DNA from: an uncultured Verrucomicrobia subdivision 3 bacterium
GTDB taxonomy: Bacteria; Verrucomicrobiota; Verrucomicrobiia; Limisphaerales; UBA11358
NCBI GenBank assembly: GCA_903922735.1
Contig: CAIXUZ010000038.1
Coordinates: forward strand, 88,809 to 152,808
DNA length: 64,000 nucleotides
Direction of reading: 5' to 3'
The position numbers were made by a program, and so were the translations under genes. Of this stretch, positions 34,963 through 42,770 are shown piece by piece. How positions within the stretch are numbered: position 1 is the first letter of the stretch; each line of letters starts with the position of its first letter. Under the pieces are notes generated by a model. The model ran no database searches and had not been told where the DNA came from. It saw only the letters and a list, made by a program, of their open reading frames with translations.

Positions 34963-35874
34963 TTAAATCGCTGGTGGCATCTTGACCCCCAGCGGGTGTT
35001 TGCGGTCTTTCGCCTCCCTTTCAAAAATCGGGCCGACCGTGACAATTACATTCGGGCCATCGGCAATAGCGGAAGCGCAATCCGGTGCCGCCGAGCGTTC
35101 GCCGGGGCCGGGATGATTCACGCTGGCGGATTTGAGCTTGGGCGGCTGGCCGTTTAAGCGCGGGTAGCCAAAGGTGATTTTCACCTCCGGAATGGCGCTG
35201 CGCCGGATTTTTTCGGTGGAATAAACTTCCACAAACGCCGAGTGCTTTGACCAGAAGGTGAAGTCGTCTCCCTCAAATCGCAGGCTGCCGATTTCATGCG
35301 CCTGACCGGCGGAATCCTTGACGCGGCAGGTGAACCAGGTGTTGGTCTTGCCGTCGCTCATCTCGGTTTTGGCCTTCAAGATCTGGTAGGTGTAAGTACC
35401 TTTCGTCCACGCAAACGGGCGGCGCACGCTGGCGAACTCCCCTTCGTATCCGGCGCTTTCGACGAGGCAGTCGGATCCGGCGATCCGGACATGTTCCATT
35501 CCCACGGGCGTTTTCTTGTCGCGTGACCAGCGCGAAAAGATTGCGCCTTTGCCGGGATGAACGCGCGTGTGGTTGGTGGCATTGGCCCAGCCGTTGATGT
35601 TTGATTGCAGGCCGCCGTAAAAATCGAGGCCGTTGATCCGCGCCAGGCCGCAGGGCGAGACATAGAGATTTATCGTTGCCGGCACATCCCGATCAATCGT
35701 CACCTCCACTTCCAGCGATTGAAAATGCGGCGTCGGGTTTTCAAAAGTCCACCAGATGTCGGCGAGATGCCACGGCGGTGGCGGCAGCGGTTTGGCCGCG
35801 GGCGTCTCGGCCGCAGGGAGCGCGCCCGGTGGTATTTGCAGCAAGGCGATGAGAATGGCGAGCGCGGGTTTCAC
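34963..35874 (-). CDS. Secreted protein, possibly DUF3472-like
   Basis: This 303-residue protein has a signal peptide (residues 1 to about 21, ending LPAAE). The body is beta-rich: IWWTFENPTPHFQSLEVEV, FYGGLQSNINGW, GAIFSRWSRDK, GYEGEFASVRRPFAWTKGTYTY. The order of a ligand-facing Gly-rich strand, a SRW segment and a G-W-x-x-G-TY segment resembles DUF3472 domains found beside glycoside hydrolases, but the match is from memory and weak. It is the first gene of the - strand CAZyme run, followed after 22 bp by the GH16 gene. A carbohydrate-binding role is a reasonable guess. Confidence 0.55.
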   Translation of the reverse strand: MKPALAILIALLQIPPGALPAAETPAAKPLPPPPWHLADIWWTFENPTPHFQSLEVEVTIDRDVPATINLYVSPCGLARINGLDFYGGLQSNINGWANATNHTRVHPGKGAIFSRWSRDKKTPVGMEHVRIAGSDCLVESAGYEGEFASVRRPFAWTKGTYTYQILKAKTEMSDGKTNTWFTCRVKDSAGQAHEIGSLRFEGDDFTFWSKHSAFVEVYSTEKIRRSAIPEVKITFGYPRLNGQPPKLKSASVNHPGPGERSAAPDCASAIADGPNVIVTVGPIFEREAKDRKHPLGVKMPPAI

Positions 35875-36489
35875 GGTTTGGAGACTTGAAGAATTTAATG
35901 CCAGTCGGCCCGTGAAAAAAGAAAACTTTTACAAAAGTACGCGGAGACATATTTCCGGTTAAATCGGCGTGGAGTTATTTGAGTCAGAGGTTCTCTTGCG
36001 GAAAAAGTGGTTGTCCGACATGGATTCGATCCAATGTTTTCGGTATTCACGTTACTGCTCATACTTGCCAACATGCGCTTATGGCGGCACACATACATAC
36101 AGCAATAACCCAATAGAAACAAATGGAATATCGCATCTTTGGGCAATGATGGGTTGATTTTCATGTGCGGATTTGTGCGAGATATTTATGCTGTGCGGTG
36201 ATTGTGCGGTAAAATAAACGACCATCTTTTGTGCGGATATGTGCGGCAATAGCCAACCTTTTTAAGACCGTAATAAATGACCTGAATTCGAGTTGAGCGT
36301 GTTCGTGGTGAATGTTTGCGCTTGCGGCACGCTTTGGCTTTCGACTGAATACCGGAATTCGTAATAATCATTTTGCATTCAAAAAAGTTTAAGCAAATCT
36401 GACCGATTCTTGAGATGAGAGTAAAATATTGGTCACTACAATTGGCAACCAGACAGAGGCGAACATCAACCAAACCGCGACGCTGAAAA
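35875..36489. other. Gene-free border between CAZyme cluster and mobile element
   Basis: I see no convincing gene in these 615 bases. Base composition turns AT-rich at about 35,930, where the mobile element probably begins. The stretch holds the short TGTGCGG repeats listed separately. No tRNA, and no duplicated attachment core shared with the right border (47.2-48.0 kb), could be seen by eye. Confidence 0.5.
36164..36246 (+). repeat. Iteron-like array of six TGTGCGG/A words
   Basis: TGTGCGG occurs at 36164, 36192, 36203, 36230 and 36240, and TGTGCGA at 36174. Start-to-start spacings are 10, 18, 11, 27 and 10 bp, so several copies lie on the same face of the helix. Such clusters are usual for replication-initiator iterons or for arm sites of a tyrosine recombinase or Xis. 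They lie at the left edge of the mobile element, about 250 bp before its first gene. Confidence 0.6.
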
Positions 36490-37743
36490 ATGAAAAATCC
36501 AAAAGACTCTAAATTGGGACAGCCGACGGAACCTGCCCAAGTGCTGTACGTTGGAGCTTTTTCATTGCACAGGATAGACGATACAAGGGCACGATTATCC
36601 ATCAACCTACCCTTTGAAAATGAATTGTTAACCGCTGAGGAAAAAGCCGCGTATTTTGAAGATTTAGTCAAACGGAATGGGATTCCGAATAAAACTAAAA
36701 ATGCAAAATATCTCAGGCAAAAAGCTGCCAAGTTAAAACAACAAGCAAGCCAATTAGATTTTGAAGAAGCCAAGCCGCTCATATGGAAGGCGGACAGCCT
36801 TGAAGACTGGGCAGACCAGCTTGAGGATACCGATGACCCAGAAACAATTGCTGCCCAAAGGGAGCCGGGATTCCCTGATGAAGCGGATGAACGGCCATCA
36901 ATTGATGAGGAGAACATCGAGTTCATCCAGCAGCAAAAGGAAGAAAAGGACCGTCTAAAAAAGCAGGCTTCATTTTGGAAAAACATCCATTCCATGAATG
37001 AAGACCAAGTCTATAGGTTTTTATTTGGGGGGCCGTCAATCGAAGGTGCTCCAACTCCAGGATCTTCAGACTGGTCCGTGGCACTATTCGTTCTCGCTCA
37101 AAGAAACAACTTCGCCCTTAAAGTGATGGCTAGCGATATGAGGGCTTCACTAAATCAGGTTTTGGAGCTGGCAAAACTGGGAAATGAAGGCGCTGTCACT
37201 AAACTCGTGGAAGCGGTTGAGGACATCATTCGGCAATTAAATTTATGCGCCAAAACCCATCCTGTTACTGTTAGAAATGCTGCGAGCCGTCTGACACATT
37301 GGCCGGTGATGTATTCGCCACACCCCAAATTACGACTGAATCCGGAAGACGTCGTGAAGATGGTAAAATTAGGGAGTGATTTCCCGCGCAATCTTGATCC
37401 GAATGCCAAATGGGACCCCCGTGAATTGGGCTGCAAAATAGCGATCCACCTTTTCAAGTATGTCGAAATGGTAAAAAACAACCCCGAGCAGTATAACCAC
37501 TTTCCCTATTGTGACGCGGCTCGAAAGCTGCCCAATTTCAATGAAGACTGCGCCGGTCAAAGGTGGTGGGAAGTGGCGAAGTCAGTTTTAACTTTTAGCA
37601 TTCCAAATTTGATTGCAGACCCCTATCTCTCGCAATTGGCAAAAGGAAAATCTAACCGCAAATTCCCTTCGCGTATGGAACAAAAGATTTTAGAACGGGT
37701 TAACAATCGGTTCATGAGCTTGTTTTATAAGCAAAATCGCTAG
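36490..37743 (+). CDS. Hypothetical protein of the mobile element
   Basis: This 417-residue protein is of no family I recognise. It is soluble and charged, with a probable coiled coil between about residues 75 and 160 (KYLRQKAAKLKQQASQL, IEFIQQQKEEKDRLKKQ). The C-terminal half is helical with aromatic clusters (LTHWPVMYSPHP, WDPRELGCKIAIHLFKYVEMV). No catalytic motif of integrases, relaxases or nucleases is visible. Codon use is more AT-rich than that of the core genes to the left. It is the first gene inside the element, just after the iteron-like repeats, so an initiator or structural role is possible. Confidence 0.6.
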   Translation: MKNPKDSKLGQPTEPAQVLYVGAFSLHRIDDTRARLSINLPFENELLTAEEKAAYFEDLVKRNGIPNKTKNAKYLRQKAAKLKQQASQLDFEEAKPLIWKADSLEDWADQLEDTDDPETIAAQREPGFPDEADERPSIDEENIEFIQQQKEEKDRLKKQASFWKNIHSMNEDQVYRFLFGGPSIEGAPTPGSSDWSVALFVLAQRNNFALKVMASDMRASLNQVLELAKLGNEGAVTKLVEAVEDIIRQLNLCAKTHPVTVRNAASRLTHWPVMYSPHPKLRLNPEDVVKMVKLGSDFPRNLDPNAKWDPRELGCKIAIHLFKYVEMVKNNPEQYNHFPYCDAARKLPNFNEDCAGQRWWEVAKSVLTFSIPNLIADPYLSQLAKGKSNRKFPSRMEQKILERVNNRFMSLFYKQNR

Positions 37744-37829
37744 GTAGCTCTTCGTTTGTTTTTCATCGGTCTGTTTTACCCGACTTGAGCCGTTTGCTCG
37801 GTTAATGGAGGCACATATAGCGTGTCTTC

Positions 37830-38048
37830 ATGCAGAACAACGAAATCAAACAGACAACTGACCGGACGAGTGAGGTTTTCATCGACGAGGCCGAATGTCT
37901 TCGTCGCGTGCCGGTTTCTCGTCGCACCTGGTTTTCTTGGCGCACAGCCGGAAAGATCCCCACCGTTAAGCTCGGTCGCCGTTGCTTATATCATTGGCCT
38001 TCGGTCGAGGCGGCACTGCTTCGCCAGCAACGTGGAGGTGTTCTGTGA
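37830..38048 (+). CDS. AlpA/Xis-like helix-turn-helix protein
   Basis: This 72-residue protein has a winged-helix motif of the HTH_17/excisionase type: a first helix FIDEAECLRRVPVSRRTWFSW, recognition segment RTAGKIPTVKLGRR, and a wing with W and a terminal helix (HWPSVEAALLRQQ). Such proteins act as excisionases or as regulators of integrase genes in prophages and integrative elements. It precedes the replication genes on the same strand. No integrase gene is present in the window. Confidence 0.75.
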   Translation: MQNNEIKQTTDRTSEVFIDEAECLRRVPVSRRTWFSWRTAGKIPTVKLGRRCLYHWPSVEAALLRQQRGGVL

Positions 38049-38194
38049 AACTCACCATCCATTCTTTCACGGGCAGCACCCAGGTTTCCGCCACCGATGC
38101 ACGTGGGCCACCAAGGATTCCACAAATCCACGGGGAAATCCAGACACCGGACAAAATATGGATTCAGGCAGCGCGATCACCTGAAAAAATGTGA
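38045..38194 (+). CDS. Possible small protein downstream of xis-like gene
   Basis: A 49-residue frame opens with a GTG that overlaps the stop of the Xis-like gene (GTGA) and ends at TGA 38192-38194, before the next gene at 38300. It starts VKLTIHSFTGSTQVSATDARG and is followed by a Pro-rich, Lys-containing tail. The coupling geometry is the only argument for it; no family is recognised. Confidence 0.35.
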   Translation: MKLTIHSFTGSTQVSATDARGPPRIPQIHGEIQTPDKIWIQAARSPEKM

Positions 38195-38220
38195 TTCGAA
38201 CGGGACGATTCCACCCGAAT

Positions 38221-39264
38221 TTAGGAATCACCAGGTAGCTTGTGCGACGTTCGGTCCTGGTCAAGCCATTCGGCAAAATGTAACGAAGCAATTAAACATA
38301 TGGCTAAAAACCAAAACGCGGTTAAATTGGCGTCCACCGCAGCGCCTGCCGGAAACATAATCAAAAAAAACGTGTTTGCGCTCAAAACGCGTCCGGCCAT
38401 GGCAGAGGCGGGAATGCAGGAAGCGAAGCTCATCAGCGCCATTTGCGAAGCAGGCATCGAAAAAGGTAAAAAAATCCACCGCATCGTCAAAACAGTTGAG
38501 CTCAAAGCCAAGGATCCGAAAGGCGACCCCTTCGTGTTGACGAAGAAATACAACATCATGCCTAACGGTCGCGGGTTCTCGGCGTTCACCAATGACATCA
38601 ACGCGTGGTCTACCAAGGCAATTGCGGCACTATCAGCGGCTTCAATGATCCCCAGCGGCCAGTTCTTGCGGCTATGCTTCAGGGTATGGCTTTTGTGGGC
38701 CGGCATTGAACCGTAGGCCTCAAACATCTGGCCATCCAAGCGACGCAGTTCCGCAGTCTTCTTGGCAATATCAGTCACAGCATAGACCTCGTGGCCTGCC
38801 CAGACTCCGAACTTTAAGAATTTCTCACCACTGGCATCTCGCAACCCCTCAATGCTGATCTTTCTCAATTCCGACAGCCTTTTGATCTGGTCGTCAGTGC
38901 CGGTACTCAGAAAGCGTGTGTCCGGTTCTTGGGTGTAATCGGGCTTGGGGTCGAATTTTAAATCAGTTGGGGGCTTTGCAGTGCCTCGGGCTTGGGCAGC
39001 ATACAAATCCATCAGCTTCGGGAACTCCTTCTTCTGGTCGAGCTTGTAAACGTGAGCTAGCAAAGCAATCTCATCACCACATTCTCCGGTGGCGAAGTCC
39101 TTAAATTTCCAGCGGCCATTCTTCTCGTAGATACCCCAGGAAGCGTTTTGATCGGGGCGGAAGGGGCTAGGACAACTTTTCTTGGCGAAGCGTTCCAGAC
39201 CCAACCTCGTCATTAACACTGGCAACGGACATCTTTTCCTCAATTCAGATAATTCGTGATTCAT
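38221..39264 (-). pseudogene. 5' part of CHC2/Toprim DNA primase gene, cut by inversion
   Basis: About 218 authentic codons run from 39264 down to 38609. The zinc-finger domain (about 25-75) shows KKSCPSPFRPDQNASWGIY and FATGECGDEIALLAH, as in CHC2 primases of phages and plasmids. The next part leads into the Toprim fold and is cut after PLGIIEAADSAAIALV. Beyond the breakpoint the frame reads through antisense sequence to 38221, giving a hydrophobic tail of about 130 residues that is not real. The rest of the Toprim domain lies at 44121-44478 on the + strand and joins in frame (LVEGLPDFLA). As it stands, the enzyme lacks its catalytic metal site. Confidence 0.82.
38300..38716 (+). pseudogene. 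5' part of small replication-operon gene, cut by inversion
   Basis: The authentic part is codons 1-104 (38300-38611): a charged protein with KTVELKAKDPKGDPFVLTKKY and GFSAFTNDINAWS. At TCT 38609-38611 the frame runs into antisense primase sequence and stops at 38716 after 34 meaningless residues. Its missing end lies at 43947-44120 on the opposite strand, where GAELTEDDQYVEHDYT continues in the correct frame from the same TCT codon. Rejoined, it would be about 161 residues. Size and position in a phage-type replication operon suggest a single-strand DNA-binding or recombination accessory protein, but no family is recognised. Confidence 0.75.
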
Positions 39265-39329
39265 AGTAAATGAGCACGATCCTCAGGCATGGCTACTTTT
39301 GCTTTTTAGCCATGCCTGAAGACCCTGCA

Positions 39330-39740
39330 TTAGTCTTTCCCTCCCAGATTCAAAGGTTCAAACACTTCGACAATCACCAGCGGCTTGTCATAGTTTTCTC
39401 CGCAGAAGTGACTGAGCGTTACCAACCCTTTTTTACCTACCAGCAGCTTTTCGAGGTCAATCGTCTTGGCTGAATTCTGTTTGAAGAAATCCGGGCCCAG
39501 CATCGGAGTGAGGAAGTTTCGAAGATCGCTGCCTGCCTTGAAACTTAACATAAAGTTTCTGCCAGCTCTGCAATCCAGGTCTTCCATGCCCCTGACTTCG
39601 ACATCAAAGATCAAGCGGACCCAATCTTGTTTACCCTTAGCCGCCTGTTTCAGGAACGGTTTTACATTTGTCAGCGTCGCAAGGTGGACGCCAGTTGGGA
39701 GATCAAACGTGATCTCTTTATCCATTGTTATTGTAACCAT
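39330..39740 (-). CDS. Small phage/plasmid-type protein, possibly OB-fold
   Basis: This 136-residue protein is mostly short beta strands (ITFDLPTGVHLATLTNVKPF, WVRLIFDVEV, KKGLVTLSHFCGENYDKPLVIVEVFEPL). Its pattern of a bounded beta domain with a central VRLIFDV strand and a LRNFLTPMLG helix resembles phage single-strand-binding accessory proteins of DUF669 type, but this is a loose likeness. It lies between the primase and DUF3102-like genes in the inverted segment and reads in the same direction. A second ATG at 39725 is possible. Confidence 0.55.
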   Translation of the reverse strand: MVTITMDKEITFDLPTGVHLATLTNVKPFLKQAAKGKQDWVRLIFDVEVRGMEDLDCRAGRNFMLSFKAGSDLRNFLTPMLGPDFFKQNSAKTIDLEKLLVGKKGLVTLSHFCGENYDKPLVIVEVFEPLNLGGKD

Positions 39741-39836
39741 ATTTATTGTTCGTTGAGGCCGGAGTTCATTCCCCGGCCATTCCTTCCAGCGGCTCCCACC
39801 ATATCAACTGGTTGGGAGCCGCCGAAATCGTTAGGA

Positions 39837-40532
39837 TCAATTAGCAGTCAGACCATTTTCCCATTCAACCCAAGGTGTGATGCCCTTTTCCAATTCCTCG
39901 ATTAGTGCGCCATATACGCCCTGACGTTCTTCATTAAGCATCAAGCCGCGCAATTTGATTACGGTCTGCCATATTATTTCGAACTTGGGTTTATCGTTCA
40001 TCACCTCGGCAGCGGTTCCGACCTTAACTGCGGGCTTCTTGCGTTCGATGATGCATTTATCAGGGAAAAGTTCTTTCTTATGCTTGGCGATTATAGCCGC
40101 TGTGAGCTTTTTACCACCTGCCGCCTCGGTGACTTTTTCTGCCAACTGAATGCGCTCGTCCTTCTCTAGATCCACAAAGACACGAGCTTGGCCTACGTTT
40201 TTGAATGCTGCGACTACCTCAGTTGATTCCTTGAGATCCGTCAACACTTCATGGACGTCACAAAGACGAGAACAATAACTGCGACTGTATTGCCAGCGCT
40301 TCTTGCTGTATTCCTCGAAGGTCTTGTATTCAGGTTGGTATAGTTTGGCATCACGGATCTCAGCGAGCGCAGCGGCTAGCCTAAAGCTGCTCTGGTTATC
40401 ATCTGTGATTGCTTTTTCCAACGTGTCCAATTTGGCCTGCTCTGCGGCAGTGCGGGCTGGGGTTTCGTTGGGGATTGTCGGGTGGTTGCTTGCAGCATTC
40501 ACCGCGTCTGACTTTGAAGTATTCTTTGACAT
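39837..40532 (-). CDS. DUF3102/ParB-like accessory protein
   Basis: This 231-residue soluble protein has a central region FRLAAALAEIRDAKLYQPEYKTFEEYSKKRW followed by a helix-turn-helix-like YSRSYCSRLCDVHEVL. That pattern is common in plasmid and phage proteins of the DUF3102/KorB-like group that bind DNA. The C-terminal third ends with ELEKGITPWVEWE. It is driven by a near-consensus promoter at 40698-40726 on the same strand. In the restored orientation it would sit between the reverse transcriptase and the 136-aa gene. Confidence 0.6.
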   Translation of the reverse strand: MSKNTSKSDAVNAASNHPTIPNETPARTAAEQAKLDTLEKAITDDNQSSFRLAAALAEIRDAKLYQPEYKTFEEYSKKRWQYSRSYCSRLCDVHEVLTDLKESTEVVAAFKNVGQARVFVDLEKDERIQLAEKVTEAAGGKKLTAAIIAKHKKELFPDKCIIERKKPAVKVGTAAEVMNDKPKFEIIWQTVIKLRGLMLNEERQGVYGALIEELEKGITPWVEWENGLTAN

Positions 40533-40697
40533 ATAATAGTTTTCTGACTGCCATCTTAGGCATTGATTTCCAGCTTAACGCAGCAGGCTTGGCGGAGAAC
40601 GGTCAGGTCTCGCTGTCAGACTATTTTTATTTTTGAAGCCGAACGGGAACTTGTAGATTTGCGTTCCTCGAAGTCCAAACTTATAGAACTTAACTTT

Positions 40698-40726
40698 AAT
40701 ATAACATCACCTACTCCACGTGTCAA
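40698..40726 (-). promoter_or_regulatory. Near-consensus sigma-70 promoter
   Basis: On the - strand a perfect TTGACA (40726-40721) is followed by exactly 17 bp and TATATT (40703-40698). It would start transcription near 40,690, about 160 bases before the DUF3102-like gene. It is the best promoter match seen in the window and lies just past the terminator of the reverse transcriptase gene. Confidence 0.75.
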
Positions 40727-40782
40727 CAGCGAAAAGTCACTTTTCTTGAAAAAACTTTGCGGCCAAATTGGCAACAAAACAA

Positions 40783-40811
40783 CGCCTGATAGCAAAGGCT
40801 CATCTCAGGCG
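40783..40811 (-). terminator. Intrinsic terminator of the reverse transcriptase gene
   Basis: CGCCTGA and TCAGGCG form a perfect 7-bp stem around a 15-base loop. Read on the - strand the hairpin starts right after the stop codon of the reverse transcriptase and is followed by TTGTTTTGTTG. It separates that gene from the promoter of the next one, so the reverse transcriptase is its own transcription unit. Confidence 0.65.
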
Positions 40812-40812
40812 T

Positions 40813-42543
40813 TCAGCACCAGTCTTTCAGGAGCCTATATAACCAGCCTTGAAACCTTTCCAAAAGATTAGCGGGCTTCCATGGATTCCGGACTAACGTC
40901 TGCCCGCCAAGATTTTTAAACTGAGCGTGATAGCTGAATTCATAGCCTGCCGGATTGCGCCGGTTATTGTTATTTGAGCCATTTGTCCCCTCTCCATATT
41001 CAATCTGCGCAGCGCCCAGCCGCCGAATCTGCTTACGCCTAGTTTTGTCAAATGTCCGAAGCGCGCGATCAATAATCGGTTTGTTATGCAAGCTTTTATA
41101 TCCAGAGGCCCAGCACATGGGTTTCGGCCCAGCAATATAACCTTTAACCCTGCCGACCCCCTGCGCCGTGAGTTTAGCTCTCAGTGATGCCAGCGCCTGA
41201 TGCTTGCTTGCCCGGATTTGGTACCTGTGGCTGGCCGCAATCAAACCAAATTTGAGCATGTTTGTCGTATCGACCAGTTTCAAGCACTGCTTCATGACGG
41301 ATTCTTTCCTGGGCCTCACCAACGCATCGTAGCGGATCTGGTAGCCAACAAACTGGATCCACGGAACACACCCAAACCAGCGCCGGCCAGACCAGCAATA
41401 CGGAGCCTTCGATTTATGCCCCCAATGTTTCGCCCCGTAAACATAGGTATTCACCGGTTGATGGTATGCTAATTTGAGATTTCCTAGTTTATTCAAGTAC
41501 GCAACAAACACGGCCTGGCAATCTTTACGATTGGGCGAAACCAAAACCATGTCGTCGCAGTATCTGTAGTAATGGATTTCAGCGCCCAACTTGGCACGCT
41601 CGGTCTCCACACACTTGTCAGCCGCATCCATGATCAGATTGGCAATGATTCCTGACACAGCTCCACCCTGCGCCACGCCGATTCTTAAACTGCACGGATC
41701 AGCACCATGTAGTTTCCGCAACTCGTGTCTCGGCCACTTAAAATGACCTTTGGAATCACTTCTTTTCAGCCTGCGTTCAACCGCCAACACATTGCCCGGG
41801 AAGCTGTAGCAATCCAAATATGCTTGGAACAGTACCTCGGCCCTGGGATGTAATTGCACTTTTTGCGCCGCTTTCCGAAATGCACACAATGCCACATTAT
41901 GGTCGACCGCATCAAAAAACCCTTTGATATCGCATTCCGCCACATACAGATCACGTTTGCCACAACTATCCCTGAGATTGTAAATCTCATTAAACGCATC
42001 ATGGTGGGTGGGCATTTGACCATTTCTTGCCGCCCGGAAAGCAAACGAAGAATTTGAAAACTGGGAATCAAACACATCCCGTAAATACATGGCGTAAAGG
42101 CAGAGAATGAGATTGTCGTCCGGGCTAAACTGACACAGGGCACGATACTCATGCTGACCTTTCTTTTTTAGAACCCAATTAACTGTGGGCGAAACAAAAG
42201 CAAATGATTGGCTATTTAGCACGCGCTCACGGATTGACTCGATATAACGGTTCAACTCCACAACCCACGGCAACTCGGGGCGCTGATAACGCAGGGTTCT
42301 AACCGCCTTTTTCAAGGCAAAGAGGTCTGGATTTAAGCCATCAGTACGGTAACGGGGACGAAAGGCTGACCATTGACGGCGCGGCGGCATTAAATTGTAA
42401 AAATGGTGTCTCGGTGCCGATTCATTAGAGCAGCCAGCAAGACGGTATACGTATTGCCGGTCATGCCTGGAACCTGCTCGCTTCACTCTTTCTTTGCAGA
42501 TCTGGTTAATGATCCGCTCATCACTGAAGTATTGTTCTAGCAT
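40813..42543 (-). CDS. Reverse transcriptase of unassigned type
   Basis: This 576-residue protein has a clear RT core: AECDIKGFFDAVDH with first catalytic D205, GVAQGGAVSG at 290-298 (motif 4), YYRYCDD with the catalytic pair D330/D331, and FVGYQIRYDALVRPRKES after the palm. About 110 residues precede RT motif 1 and about 150 follow the core, ending in an Asn-rich stretch (GSNNNNRRN) and an aromatic tail. There is no maturase-type zinc or HNH endonuclease part, no nitrilase or other fused enzyme, and no NAXXH retron motif that I can see. The unit is bounded by its own terminator and by a 227-bp upstream gap with a small hairpin (CGAAC...GTTCG). A defence RT or an unknown-group RT is more likely than a group II intron. 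Confidence 0.82.
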   Translation of the reverse strand: MLEQYFSDERIINQICKERVKRAGSRHDRQYVYRLAGCSNESAPRHHFYNLMPPRRQWSAFRPRYRTDGLNPDLFALKKAVRTLRYQRPELPWVVELNRYIESIRERVLNSQSFAFVSPTVNWVLKKKGQHEYRALCQFSPDDNLILCLYAMYLRDVFDSQFSNSSFAFRAARNGQMPTHHDAFNEIYNLRDSCGKRDLYVAECDIKGFFDAVDHNVALCAFRKAAQKVQLHPRAEVLFQAYLDCYSFPGNVLAVERRLKRSDSKGHFKWPRHELRKLHGADPCSLRIGVAQGGAVSGIIANLIMDAADKCVETERAKLGAEIHYYRYCDDMVLVSPNRKDCQAVFVAYLNKLGNLKLAYHQPVNTYVYGAKHWGHKSKAPYCWSGRRWFGCVPWIQFVGYQIRYDALVRPRKESVMKQCLKLVDTTNMLKFGLIAASHRYQIRASKHQALASLRAKLTAQGVGRVKGYIAGPKPMCWASGYKSLHNKPIIDRALRTFDKTRRKQIRRLGAAQIEYGEGTNGSNNNNRRNPAGYEFSYHAQFKNLGGQTLVRNPWKPANLLERFQGWLYRLLKDWC

Positions 42544-42770
42544 AAAAATGATGGGGAGGTTGGTTGCGGAACTATTTCATCGATTCAGGCAAATGCGTCC
42601 CGAACTGGCTAGGTTCGAGCTATTTTAGCCTTAAAGTGCCACCCTCTTCCCCTTGACACACGCGACCAAACCACCCCCAAAAGTTCAATTCAAAGCTTTT
42701 TTCATGAACACCACTGGTTTTCAAAAATTAAGACGGCGCAAATCGATTTTTTCATTTCACGTCGGCGGGT

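Noticed and set aside
36000..36060. A tRNA fragment as attachment site, because of a TGGATTCGATCCA stretch that looks like a T arm.
   Set aside because: No acceptor or anticodon stem can be folded around it, and there is no second copy at the right border.
36186..36995. A 269-codon frame on the - strand.
   Set aside because: It is mostly the antisense of the 417-aa gene, with a Ser/Phe-rich composition typical of shadow frames.
38612..38716. The tail of the chimeric frame after the left breakpoint as a real C-terminus.
   Set aside because: It is exact antisense of the primase gene and is explained by the inversion.
40813..42770. Diversity-generating retroelement, because of the RT and its Asn-rich C-terminal stretch.
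   Set aside because: No template/variable repeat pair and no Avd-type or C-type lectin target were found in the window by eye, and the RT is longer than usual DGR enzymes.
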